A stretch of DNA of 64,000 nucleotides. Origin: Volutella citrinella. Lineage: Eukaryota; Ascomycota; Sordariomycetes; Hypocreales; Nectriaceae. The notes below the pieces were generated by a model. The model was given only the letters and a program-made list of their open reading frames with translations. It was not told the origin of the DNA and made no database searches. A program made the position numbers and the translations under genes. The stretch is taken from the NCBI GenBank assembly GCA_034401135.1, contig JAWZSP010000007.1, positions 2,790,001-2,854,000 on the forward strand, given 5' to 3'. Below, one piece after another: positions 11,680 through 26,161 of this stretch. The stretch's first letter is position 1, and each line of letters opens with the position of its first letter.

Positions 11680-13139
11680 TGGGCAGGAGTGTCATTTCAG
11701 CTATTCGCAGGAGCTGAGCTTACTGGTGTCTCAACCAAGTCGCTTTTTGCCATGTGCAAATCATGTGTCTCCTCTAAATTTGTATCAATATTACTACTAC
11801 TACGTAGGTAGCTGTACTATAACTGTAGCAAAGCTTGTACGAATGGTAAAAACGAAACGACTTCATGCATGCGAACACGGGAATGTTGCTTCTTGTTGTT
11901 GGGATTGGGATCTGACAGGGGCTGGTGATGACGACGCCAACCCTGCACGACAGCCAGATCTCCTAGGGCCAGGTGCGCCAGTGGGCGGATCTCCGATGGC
12001 CATATGGTGTCATGGGCTGGGCATTCGCGCATCTCAGCCACCACGGGCGCCGGCCATAACTACAACGTGGGCTTGTTGGGGGCGGGTAAGACATGCTGTC
12101 TATCGTTCACATAGGCCGCAAAGGGAAATCTCTTGGCCCATAACTGTCTGAGCCATGATCGCCTCAGCTTCAAAAGTGTTGAAAAAAAAGATCAATGAGG
12201 CGAGGATTGCAGCGCATCCCGATCGGATGGGCCGATAAGTGGTGGGCGACACGCGAAAAGCATCAGAGCGGTGAATCCGATGGTCCTGCCAATGCCCAAC
12301 AAAACTGGGGAAAAAGGAGAGCGTAAGGCAGCCAGCTGCTAATTACCACTGGTCGCTGGATTTGACTAAGCGAGCGTGAATTGCTTGGAATAGAGTTGGC
12401 ATGGCATGCCTCGGTGCATCTGGCAACTTGGGATATGCAGATTGTGGATTTGCTGGAATTAAGCTTCCCAAGGCGAGTCCGATGGCGCACGGCCTCGTCG
12501 AAGCTATGGCCCCATTGTAGTAGTACCGCCCGGGCATTTCTCGCAGCGCAAGAATCAGGCTCGTGCAGGTTAAAAGAGGGCGGGGCACCCCACCACTTCA
12601 GGCACTACTGCACCAACCCACCAGTCTGGCACTCCTCTGTGAATCTGCCATTGCCAGCACCTTTCCAGGTAATACCGACCGCCCAAGTCCCCGCCTGTTG
12701 GAGCACTGAAAGCCCTGTGGCTGCCGCCAACCGCCAACCGCCCGCTGCACACGCACCATCATCCGCAACCTCGCCGAATTGCGGGCGCCCCTCCCAGCCA
12801 GTCAAACCCGACTCCCGCAGGGACGCAGAACGCACCGTTGTAATACCACCTCTTCCCACCCATCCATCCATCAGGCGCCATAACAACGTCGCCTCCGCCG
12901 CTTGCGGGCTGCCCTGACGCCCGCCTCATCTCTTTCGCCTCTTCCGCCTCACCTCATCCCATCGCCTGCTTCTGTGCTCGGCTCTGCATCTGCCCTGCCA
13001 TCAAGCCGCTCGCCCATCGTCATCGGTTATTTCTCCGCGCCCCGCCCCTCACCTCGCGCGGCTCCGACTCCCCTCCTCCCCTCGACTCAACCCTCAGAAT
13101 TCCCTACAGGCCCGACCACCGCTACAGATCCTCTCAACC
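11680..13139. other. Upstream region and pyrimidine-rich leader of SNF1
   Basis: No gene was seen in 1.46 kb. From about 12,900 to the SNF1 ATG the plus strand is strikingly C/T-rich, as in leaders of many well-expressed filamentous-fungal genes. TAGGTAGCTG at 11805-11814 recurs in two other gaps of the window. Confidence 0.5.
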
Positions 13140-15472
<2,333 letters not shown>

Positions 15473-16288
15473 GTGGATGATTCTTCGAGTTTCAGTGGAG
15501 TGTGCGTGTGCGTTTGGGCATGACTCGAGCAGGGACCTGCATACAGCCGGCTAGCGGCCGGACAATCCGATTGTCGGACGGTCGGATGGTTAGATAGAGG
15601 GAGTGTCCTGGGCGATACTGGGCAAGGCGGATGAACGTCGTCGAATATCGAGTTGGTTGGGTTTCATGGCGGGTCACTTGGCATTCAAGGTTGTTGCTGC
15701 AGAATATTATGGCATAATTAGGAGCAAATGTTCCACGAGCGCTCTTGGATTTGAGCGGTTCGATAGCGTCTCTGGCGAGAATCATGACATAGATCACGTA
15801 GAAGGTTATGGGGGGGTTATTTTTCTTGTTTTCCAGGCTGCTTGGCCTGGGTCGAAGCGCAATCAAATACCATTTCTTCACTGCAAACGCTTTCTCTGCT
15901 TGTGACGGTGCCAATGTTTCGGGCGTAGGGTGCTCTGCAGCGAGGTCGGATTCACGCATCAGCGAGGCTTTCATTGTTTGATCTTTCTTTTGAATTTTAC
16001 TGTAATTTCAAGGGCCAACCCCCTTCGGCTATGTCGTGAAAGATGTGTGACAAAAAGAAACCGTCTGGGAGGGTTCGCCTCCCAGAGGATGAGATATATA
16101 ATATGCACATGATTCCAAGCTTTTCGGTCATGGAATGCGTCTTCCCACTTGTCTTGCCCCCCTTTTACTCAAACCGGTTTTTAGACATGGTCATGCTCGT
16201 TCCGTTGACACGCCCATGCGACATCTAATGCTCAACTCGACTCGACCCACGCTCACCTCTCCTCCCAATACTCCCCGGGGAGGGCCTT
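15473..16288. other. Convergent 3' region between SNF1 and isocitrate lyase
   Basis: About 0.8 kb between two stop codons, locally AT-rich (for example around 16,090). It probably holds two long 3' UTRs. No supported open frame. Confidence 0.5.
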
Positions 16289-18170
16289 TTAATGGAACTG
16301 GTCCTCGGTGACACCCTTGCCCATGGCGGCCGTGGAGCTGATGCCGCCGGTGACCATCTTCTGCAGCTCGTCGACGTAGGTGGCGCCGCTCCACTTCTGG
16401 TGCTTGACGACGTCGACCTTGGTGTCCATCTCGGGCTCCTGGACGAGCTCGCCATAGGCGCGCATGCCGATCTTGCTGTAGGCCTTTGCGAACTGGTCGC
16501 TGATGAGGGCCGTGGTGTGCAGGCCGGCGAGGGTGATGAACTGCCAGCAGTAGCCGAGCTTGGCCAGGCGGCGGATGTACGTCTCCTGCTCGTCGCGGGG
16601 CATGGCCGTCTTCCAGTTGAACGAGGGGGAGAGGTTGTAGGCGAGCCTGGGAGGAGGGATGTTAGTGATGGGCGAGGGAGGACAGGACAGACAGGCGCCT
16701 GGGGGTTAAGGGGAACTCACTTCTTCTCGGGCCAGACGGCGTGCACGCCGTCGGCAAACTCCTTGGCCTGGGCGTAGTCGGGCAGCTTGCTCTCCATCCA
16801 GATGGCGTCGCAGTAGGGGGCGTAGGCGATGGCGCGGTTCACGGCGCAGTCGCAGCCGCCCTTGAGGCGGTAGTATCCCTCACGGGTGCGGGGAGCGTCC
16901 CAGTCGAAGAAGACATCCTTGCCGAGTAGGCGCCTGGCGAGGGCGCGGGCCTCGGGGTTGCTCTTCCCCTTGGCCTGGGCGCGGTAGTCGCGCTTGAGGG
17001 CCTCCTTGTTGGACGCGGAGGAGGCGTCGATGGCGGCGGCGACGGCGTCGTCGAAGCGCAGGAGGCGGGCGTCGGAGAGCCACTGGTCCTCAATCTGCTG
17101 GAGGTCGGCGCCGGTCTTGCCGTCGCGCTCGGCGGCGATCATGAGGTCGTTGAGCGGCTGCAGGGAGGGGTTGGTGCAGCCGATGATGAAGGCGTGGTCG
17201 CGGGGGTCGATGGTGGTGGTGATGAGGGTGGCGGCCTCGGCGTCGGTGCGGGCGATGGCGAGGAGGTCGGAGCCTGTGTGGACACTCGTGTTAGTGGGAA
17301 GTAGAAAAGTGAGGGCATTCGCGGGTGGGTCCACCACTCACCCATGATGTCGGCCTGCGCGCGGATGGCGACGAGGCGGTTAATGTGCTCGCTGATGGGC
17401 ACCAGGACCTTGCCGGCCATGTGGCCGCACTTCTTGGTTCCCGGGGCCTGGTCCTCAATGTGGATTCCGGCGGCGCCCTTCTCGACGAAGAGCTTGGTGA
17501 GCTTCATGACGGCGGTCAGGCCGCCGTGGCCGGTGTCGGCGTCGGCGACAATGGGGCGCAGGTAGTCGACGTTGGCGAGCTGGGCGCGCTGGGCCTTGGG
17601 CACGCTGAGGCGCTCCTGGCGCTGCTTGCGGTCGTGGAAGAGCTGGGCCATGAAGAGGTGGCCGACCTTGTTGGGGACGGTGGTCTGCGGCTTGTCAGTT
17701 GACGCTCAATTCAACCCGGGCCGGGTCACTTACGTAGGGGTAGTCAGCCAGATCGGGACCGGGCTCGTCCGAGGCAGAGGCCGTTGACGACGATTGCCAG
17801 CCCGAGACGTAGACGGTGTCGAGGTACTTGGCCATCTGGGTGACCATTGTGGGTTCTAGGCAGCCGTAGGTGTAGCTGGCATCGCGGGACTGCAGGGTTC
17901 AGCATCTCGTCACAACGGCTGACAGCAAGGAAAACTCACGGCAAAGCGGTTCTCGAGAATGGCCCAGAGCTTCTTGGCCTGGGCGTTGCTGGCGTAGTTG
18001 ATGGGGAGGTTGCCGCGCTTGGAGACAATCTGCTCGGCCGTGAAGGGGCGCTTGGTGTGTCGCCAGCGGGACTCTGACCACCAAGCCTTGACCTGGGCGA
18101 CCTCGTCCTGGAAGATCTGGTCCTCGAGGTCCGGCAACACGGCCGGGTTCACCATGTTGTCGGCAGCCAT
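16289..18170 (-). CDS. icl1: Isocitrate lyase
   Basis: Glyoxylate-cycle enzyme splitting isocitrate into succinate and glyoxylate, needed for growth on acetate and fatty acids; glyoxysomal/peroxisomal or cytosolic in fungi. Exons 18170-17940, 17889-17734, 17684-17342, 17273-16721 and 16646-16289 join in frame to give 546 aa, the usual fungal length. Seen are the catalytic signature [11 protein letters not shown], the Mg/substrate region DADTGHGG, and the C-terminal family block. The protein ends in EDQFH and lacks a classical SKL-type peroxisomal signal. Codon use is extremely GC3-biased, which fits high inducible expression and creates long spurious antisense frames. The start is the first ATG ([11 protein letters not shown]). 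It is tail-to-tail with SNF1 and has a 3.8-kb gene-free upstream region. Confidence 0.97.
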
Positions 18171-21100
18171 GATGTTGTGAGTGTGTGTTTGAGGGTGTGG
18201 GTGTGGGTGTTGGTGTAAGCCGTGTAAGTGACGACTTTCAATTTCGAGCCAGCAACAGACGAGTGCAGCGGGAGGTATCACAGGAATGAAAACGCGCAAT
18301 GGATGGAGAATGCAGGATACTATCAAAAGAAGAGAAAAGCTCCAGCTCTTGTCGCGGGAGAGGCTGATCATAAGTACAAGCTGGGCCGGGAATGCCTCCT
18401 CCCTCTGGCCCTCTCCCCGGCGCAAGCAAGCTCGGTCACCTTCCTTGACCCGCCCACGCCTCTTCCCACTGCTCCGCGCCCCGGTGGCTCCAATCAGACG
18501 GAGCCCATCCAATGCCGCCTTGGTTGAGTCAGACTCTGGACTGTCCTGTCGGTTTTTGCCTTCGAGGAAGTTGGCCGGCGACTGGGGGCTAGCGAATGCG
18601 CCACCCACCACGGCTCACGGCCACGCCCCCCCTTTGGGGCTGCCCACGAGACAGGGAAAGGGGAAAAAAAATAAGAGGCTCCCAGGTCCATTCCCGGGGC
18701 ACCTCGTGAGCATGTCTGTGGGGCAGGCGAGCGGGATGGAACTAAAACCCCATATTCTGGCTGCTTTTGGTGCGGCAGCAGACAAGAGGCGCTGGGTCTG
18801 GTCTGGAACTCTGGAGCTGGGCCCGGCCGAACGGCGCCAGCGACGGCCCAATGCGGCGGCAACCGAAGCGTCCCCCAGGTCATGTTGTCATGATGGAGCC
18901 TGCCCATTGCCGTAATGTCTGGCTGCTCACCCGTAATGGGCATCTCCAGCAGCGTCACGTATCCTACGCAAGAATTCTAATCGTCTTGTGACTGGTTCTG
19001 GAACTAGGTCTCCTCGGACGGCGGTTGAAGATGGGCTACGGCACCTTACTGCGTCCAAGGAAGCTCGGACGGATCTCATTGGGGCTCTCGGCACTGAGGT
19101 CTGGGGCTTGCATGTGCCAAAGCCGGGGTACGTACCTCCGGACACTCGCCGAGATCTGGGTGCACACCCCCCGGTGTGGGTCCCGGTCAGGTACCGAACT
19201 GCCTGCCTCCCGTTCCAGTCAGTTATTACCAGATGCACTCTATTTTTCGGCATCTCATGGTCACGGGTCAAGGTGAGGGATGGTGTGGCGGGCTGACGAG
19301 AGGGCTGCTGCGATTGATTCCAGTGTCAAAGCCAAATACAATCGACGCATCACCCAGCTAACTCGTCTGTCTTGGTGCTTGGTGAAGATGCCTTCCACAG
19401 TACGGAGTTGGTACCCAGTGTCAATCTGAGCATCTAGACCACTCATTCAAACACGCACCTCGCACCGATAAACCGATATGCCAAATTCCCATCGTCGACT
19501 GCATGCAACTGGACATCAATGTCCGGCATCCACGTCCACGTCCAGTCGCACCCAGCGCATGACGTCGCGCCGCCCCCTTCGGCTCAAAGGCGCCATCCCT
19601 CGATCCGCGGCGGCGATCCAGCGCGGCTCCTCTGTAATACCCGCCCATTGGCCGAGATGCCGAACCCCAGGTCGTGGGCCGCCAGCAGGGCCGCCCACTG
19701 GCACTCGCTGGTGAAAGGGACAGGCGCTGGGCAGCCAATGCCAGATATCAAGCAGGATATCTCTCTGGCCCTGCAGATGCAATGCACGTTGCTCTGCCCT
19801 GGCCTGTCGTCGTGGCTATCCCTGCATGACAAGAGCCCGCTCCAACGAACGCCGGGCCCTCTCCGAGATGCCGTGCATTCTCGAAACCGCGGCGGCGCCG
19901 GCCATGTAGATGGAACCCATCTATCTGCCTCCCGACGCCGCGGACTGACGGCCTGCAATGTGGTTGTATTTGATCTAGCCGTCGAGTCAAGTCGAGTCGG
20001 GTCGTGCGATGCATCTGTATCGGCAACACCCTTCGACTACCTTGGCTAAGGATTGAGCCTCCCTCGCTCTCCTCTGTGATACTTGATGACTGTCGTTTCC
20101 ACATGGACCCCATCATCGTGTCCCCGTAAACCAACCATGCAATGCATCACCACGTCCGAGAAACATGCCGAATATATGGCTACCTACAGCCTTATCCTCG
20201 GACTCTCCCCGTGCTGCGCTGAAGTCATCCATCAGCGATTGATTGCTCTGCCGCTCCTCGTAACCAATTACACGGTATTCATACCTACCTACGCATGCGC
20301 ACCTCCAGCCCCGGGCCGCCAGCCGGAACTTGCCCGAGTCCCGCCTGCGCCGGGGCAGCGGAGCTCCTGGCATGTGAAGCCGCTCCAGGCCCCCGGACCC
20401 GCGCTCGCCCTCCCAACTCCAGACCGAGAAAGCCAGCTGGAGCTGGAGCAATAATCCTGCTGCCACTGCCGCTTCTTGACCCGGCGCCATTCCCACTGCG
20501 CCTACTCGGCCATACGAGAACGGCTCCGCGCCTGCAACGGCGTCTTGTCCGAGCTGCGGGTAAGGCTTCTCCCACGACCACTGTCTCAGGACCCAAATCT
20601 GCGACTCGACCCCAATGACGACGCATCCTGTCCCGTAGTGTAGATCCAGCAATGACTGCAATTATATCCATCTACCCCAACAACACGCACCTCGGCGCTC
20701 AGTGACAAACATCAGGGTCAACGGAATATCAAGATGAATATCCCTCGCCCTCGAACCAGATGCAAATAATCCCACTGCCTATACCACTTACCCATCCAGC
20801 AGCGTACTCTTCGTCGAACTGCAACATGCGCATCCGACACAGCAACTCCCCAAGCCTCGGCCATCTTCCACTTCGTCTGCCACGAATCCCATTCCCACCG
20901 CCCCAGCTCTCGCAGCTGCACTCTTTGTTCCCTGTAGTAGCCTCTCCTCCGCCCATCCTCCCGGTAGCATCTTGCAGCACATCTCCCATCTTGCTCGTCC
21001 CCTCGGCCAATTCCCGAGCCAATGCCTCTCATCCACGGCCATGTCATGCCTCCCTCCCTTTCTACCTACCTTGTGTGTATTCCGATGCCCAAGGCTGACT

Positions 21101-21977
21101 GCCTGCAGCACAATTTTCGCATATCACCCTACCCCCATCACCTCCGATATTCTCCAACTTTCCAGCTACCTACCCCAAATCTCCCCTCGTCACATGCCAC
21201 ACCATTGATAACAACTCCCACATCACCGATGGCACCCATCTAACAGCTCGGATACCAATCCTCTGCCCCGAGTTGGCGCCTCGTGGCTGCGTCTACACCC
21301 TCCGCGAATGGCCCGCACAAGGTTGCCTGCTTCCAATTCCACGGGCGTCTTACCCCAGGTAGGCACGCGACCGCGTCTGTGGCATCATGCTCAACGCCAT
21401 CATGTGTGCAATACAATGCCACCATGACACGGCCTGGTGTACTGCCTCGGCTCTGGGTCTCCATGCCTCATCGACATCTACCAACATGCGCTTCAGCACT
21501 GAAAATAGATGTTTCCGAGTACAGACACCCCCTCATGCGCCCGATCATGACATAGCTCTTTGTACCTCTGTCCCGTCACAGGTATACGTTCCCAGTGTCA
21601 TGTCATGTGCGCCGCTGGACCAAATGACACTGGACAGTAGTGATGTCTTGCAACATAACTAATTAATAGGCTTGATAAAAAACGAATCGATGCTCTTGAT
21701 TTTGCTCAACTATTCGCATGCATCCTCTAACCGAAGCCTGGCGTCGAAGCCATTTCCCTCTACCCACCGGACAAACCCCAAGCGGATGCTCCTACCGTAC
21801 CATCCGTCAGCCCGCTTGCAACCCATTGCAGACCCAGAACTTGATTGGACCAGTAGTCAGGATAAAGAGAACATTCGAAACCGTCGTCAATCATTGGGCG
21901 GCCCCATGCCTCTGCTTCTGTGCAGTGGCGTCGTGGTCCGCCCCTCACGCTCCGCTCGCGTCGTATGCTGGTGTTTT
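18171..21977. other. 3.8-kb gene-poor region upstream of isocitrate lyase
   Basis: No convincing coding exon is seen on either strand; the open frames present lack codon structure and splice context. The first 50 bases upstream of the icl ATG are a GT-rich purine/pyrimidine run (about 18,177-18,216). GGTACGTACCTCCGG at 19127-19141 recurs at 54599-54613. This is probably a large promoter region for icl1 plus the 3' side of trehalase. Confidence 0.45.
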
Positions 21978-24388
21978 CTACTGCGCCAACAAGTCGGCGA
22001 GCGCCTTCTCATTGTTCTGTTCAATCGCCTTGATCAGAGTCGGGTAAGGGGTCAAGGTTCCGATCGCCCGTCGCATGTGCGCGTTTACAATCTGAAGTCC
22101 GTACACGTAGCTGGCGTTGACCCATCCAAAACTGTTTTCCATTGTTAGCTCATGTAGCTGAAAGGACCGTTGAGAATCGTGTGTTTGCGTGGCAGCTTAC
22201 CCTTCCTTGTTGACTCCCTTAAAGTCAAGTCCCTGGTTGCCGTACTCGGCATCGACTCGGTGCGGGTCCACGGGTCGGGTCACATCGTACTTCTCCACTA
22301 CTACGCCGTTGAAGTCGACAAACGCCTTGGTCATCATGAACAGCCACTTGTACGCAAGGCGCTCAGCTTCCTCCGTGAAGCTGTAACGGAGCAGGCCTGT
22401 CCAAGCTAGGATCTGCTGTGGTGCCCAGCCGTAAGGGTAGTCCCATTGTCGGTTGGGTCGCTCCAGCCCAACCGCACCACGGGACTTCTCCGTGCCCGAG
22501 AGCAGACCGCCAAAGGCCTCGAATAGCGGCAAGCCCTTGCGGACCATATCAGCGGCTTGCTTGGGTGTGGCGATTCCGGCCCAGAGGGCCCAGAAGGTGG
22601 TGCATGTCTCATAGGTGCAGCGCTTTTGCGTGGCCGTGTTGTAGTCGAAAAACATGCCGGCCTCTTCATCCCACATCAGCTTGTCCATCGTCAGCTTACG
22701 CTTCTTGGCTCGACGGTCCCAGGCAGCCGACGAGAGAAATTCACCGGGCGTGTACGGCGTGCCAGCGCAGAACTCGGCAGGGACGGCTAGCTTGTCGCCA
22801 AAGACGTTGCGGATAGTACGGGCAATGTCGGTCTCGTACTTGAACAGGAGAGAGTTCAGGTCGATTGTGGCAATGTCGGCGCAGACGCCCTCGAGTCGAT
22901 ACGAAGTGTCATGACCAGACTCACGGACCGCACGGTCGTGCATGAAGTAGTTATCCAGCTCTGGCTCCTTGACCTCGCCGTAGTTGTAGGCGCGCACAAA
23001 CTCCTTGAACGTCATGTTGTGCTTCTTGATGTAGGGTTCCAGGATGTGGACGAAGTGCGTGGCTTCCGTCTCAGGTGGCACGCCGAGGCCTTCTGGTCGG
23101 TATCTTGAGAGACCTGTGACGGGATCCAGCCGAGGCTCGGCCATCCAGACACTGTGGTACTCCTTGATGGCGGCGAGAATGGAGCGTCGCAGAAACTCCT
23201 TGGATTCCGGCTCGTGCTTGATCTTCTCGTACACGCGCAGCGCCATGTCAGTGAGGAAGGGTGGCTGAGACCGGCAGAGATAGTATGATCGGGTTGCGTT
23301 GAGGATCTTTCCATAGTGCTCGATGCAGAAGCAGAAGTTGAGAACCATGGATTTGGCGAGATCCACTCGGTCGTTGACCAAAAGACCCAATGACTCCATG
23401 TAGCTGTCCCATCCGTAGAGTTCGTTGAACCGGCCGCCGGGGACGACAAAGGGAAGGCCCCTCAGTGACTTTCCTGTCTCACTTTCTGGGTCATCGACCT
23501 CCTCAACCTCGACAGCCAAGAGGCCGGGCTTCTCGTTCAGGTCTCGGAGCAGCTCTGGAGTGATCTTTTCGGGTAGCAGCTGGACATCCAGACGCAGCTC
23601 GGGTCGCTTCTCTGCGACCTTCTTGTAGTATTCGAACTGGGCGGGCGCTCCGATGGGAACATAAATTCGGGGACGAGGATCATCGGTCCAGTCCTTGGGG
23701 TCTCGAGCAGCAATGTCGATGCTGGATGCGTCAATTCGCCTCGTCAATCCGTCCCAGAAGTGGTCCTTGATCAATCGAGACAATCGGTCAACTGGGTTCT
23801 CGTTGAGTCGGCCCTCGTCTAGCACGATCTGCTTTCGCCCGTACTCCTTGGCCAGGGTCAACTCCTGGAGAAGGTTAGACAGCATGTAAGTTCCTCGAAC
23901 ATCGAAACGGTTGTAACCAGCGGAGCCAGCCGTTCGAAGCGAAATGACTTTGGGTCCATTGTCTTCAATGGTGATTTGCATGTTGCCATCGGTATCCTCC
24001 TGAGCCCGGAGGCTCTCTAGAGTCGGTTCTACTTGGACGAGGAATCGGCGGCTCTGGCCGGAGTGCTCGTCTTTGCGCTGCAAGTCAGCATGACGATAGC
24101 TAAAAACGAAGGCGGGGGGAATCTATGCCATACCGTGGCTACCTCGTCGAAAAGGCTCTCGGAGACCAACTCGCTCAAATTGCTTCATCAAGCTGTTCTG
24201 CGTCGACCGCGTCAGCAGCAGCCGGAGGGCGGCGGGGTAAGCAATGGGTCCTTTGTTACCTGGGAATAGGTTCGGGTGCGGTGGCCGAAGCGATTCTGGT
24301 GTCGCTCTTCCGAGTAGTACGTCTTGGCGTCGTCGTAGACGCCATAGTCGTCGGAACCGCGTGAGCGGTGGTTAGAGGGTGTAGTCAT
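21978..24388 (-). CDS. nth1: Neutral (cytosolic) trehalase
   Basis: Hydrolyses intracellular trehalose to two glucose during germination and stress recovery (GH37). Exons 24388-24260, 24197-24134, 24070-22201 and 22131-21978 give 738 aa. Seen are trehalase signature 1 ([15 protein letters not shown]), signature 2 ([10 protein letters not shown]), a PKA-type site RRGS with Ser63, and an acidic calcium-binding-like motif [12 protein letters not shown]. The last two are hallmarks of regulated neutral trehalases as opposed to secreted acid trehalases; there is no signal peptide. Frame continuity from exon 2 to exon 3 requires the 3' splice site GCAAAG (ending 24071), 8 nt beyond a canonical CAG. 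Activation by PKA and calcium/14-3-3 is inferred from these motifs. Confidence 0.95.
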
Positions 24389-26161
24389 GGCGTCGATGCT
24401 GCCTTGGGGGAAGCTGTTGAATGCGGCAAGCAAGCAGATGAAGGGGGGATGTACGAGGTTGAGCCGCTGGCAAGGTGGCAGCTGGGCGAGCTTTGGCCAC
24501 TGGAATGGGGCGTCCAATGTTGGGGATGGGAGTGCAGGACGCAATGGAAGCTAGCGGGCGGTGAGACGAACGGCGAGCACAACAGCGGTGGGAGAGGGAC
24601 GGGCCGGCCAAGATGGAGACGAAAAGGCGGCGAAAGGGATGCTTGAGAAGCACTACTGGGAGGAGATTTTCACGGCCCTGGGGAGGAAGGCGACGTCTTA
24701 TGAAGGTGCGATGGAATCCAATCCATCTAATTGAGCAGGAGTGTTTCGCCTAGACCCTCCTTCTGCGCGTTGGTGTGACGATATTCCGGGGCCAATAATG
24801 GATCCCCCAGGCCGCTCGCTCCTCCCACACGCCCACACCACATCCCGCAGCAGGCCCTTAGCTCCACTGCAACCCACCTGTGGCATCACTGATCAACACG
24901 CAGCAGCTCGCAGCGGCCCTGTGGCGGCTCCATCAGCCCGTATCGTCCGCTAAGGTGCAGCGCCCCCCAGCACCCTGCCAAGGCTGCCCACTCGCCGCTG
25001 AGTTCCATGGATTGCTCCATCCATCTGGTGCCCACTTCCCCCTCTTTGCTCTCCCCTCCCCCACCATGACATCCCACGCCTGAGTGCCTGGGGCCTGGCA
25101 GGCCGTGCAGTAATTCGCCCGAGCTTTCATCATGCGATGCTCCCTGATGAGTCCCTGGTGCAGAGTGCCGCGGGCCTGCAGGAAACTGCCAGATGCATGC
25201 CGTAATCGCCGTGACATGCCGTGGGTGTCTGAGCCGCTTGTTTCTGCTTCTGGTTCTGGCGGCTCGTCATGATACCGCTAGGCCGCTCCATTACATTCTG
25301 GGCCTGCCTTATCGGCCCCGATATCACTGCCGGGAAGAAGCAAAGCTCGTTCTCGACTCCAAAAAGCTTAAGCCGCCAGACTGTGCGATAGATTACGCAA
25401 TTACGGTTCCCAGCCCAGCGCTCAACTGCAGGCCATGCTGACATGGATGAACCAGCAGGCTGGGTCGATCGCCCCGAGAATCAGACACAGATGCCTTTGT
25501 CCCCAGCTGCTTGCCAGGGCACATGTGCCCGTTTAGCGACCTTGACAGGCTTGACAGGCAATTGCTCTTGGCAATGTCTCGTGCACGGGGATGTTTGGGT
25601 CGACATGAGAAACCATGGTGGATCTGCTTGCTTTGGCTTTGGGTTCCACTCGGGGCACCCTCATGTGTGCGATGCCTTGTTCTCCCGTCTCGGCTCGTAT
25701 TCCACTCAGGTCGCGGAGAGTCAGCACGCTGGGATTTGTGCAGGTGACACTGAATGTGTCGCCCAATGCATCACGGCTACGGGGCCACGAAATTCGGGAT
25801 GGAGTCATGAGGGCCCTGTCCCACTTCCCCTTTCATGGATGCGCTGACCGACACCTCTCACCGAATGCTCACCGGGCGTGTCATGACTGACAGCTGTTGT
25901 TCAACCCTGCACATTGTCCAGGCCGGGTGCACATGTCTCCTATTCCGAGGACGACTCGGCTTCTGATTGAATCTATCAAATTTGTAATTAAAGTAGGGTC
26001 CAATTCCCATTTCATGTCCTTCGTGTCGGGGGTATATGCGTCGTGTCCAAAAATTCAGCAAACAAACTACGGTATCATCCTTGACGCCACACCATGTCGA
26101 CTCCCGTGACCAGTTTCAGTCTTTGTTTTCCACCTTGATCCAGAACAAAGCCCAGCGATTC
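24389..26161. other. Trehalase upstream region
   Basis: 1.8 kb with no supported gene. A stress-response-element-like AGGGG lies at 24442-24446, close to the trehalase ATG; a single copy is weak evidence. The rest is GC-rich with only random-looking frames. Confidence 0.4.

Noticed and set aside
16292..16777. Long plus-strand frames antisense to isocitrate lyase
   Set aside because: They mirror the strong GC3 codon bias of icl1 and have no splice signals or recognisable domains.
18177..18216. Telomere-like GT-rich run upstream of icl1
   Set aside because: The GTGTGGGTGTGG-type pattern is short, irregular and does not match TTAGGG repeats.
20113..20661. 182-codon minus-strand frame between icl1 and trehalase
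   Set aside because: No domain, random-looking composition, no splice support, and overlapping frames of similar length.
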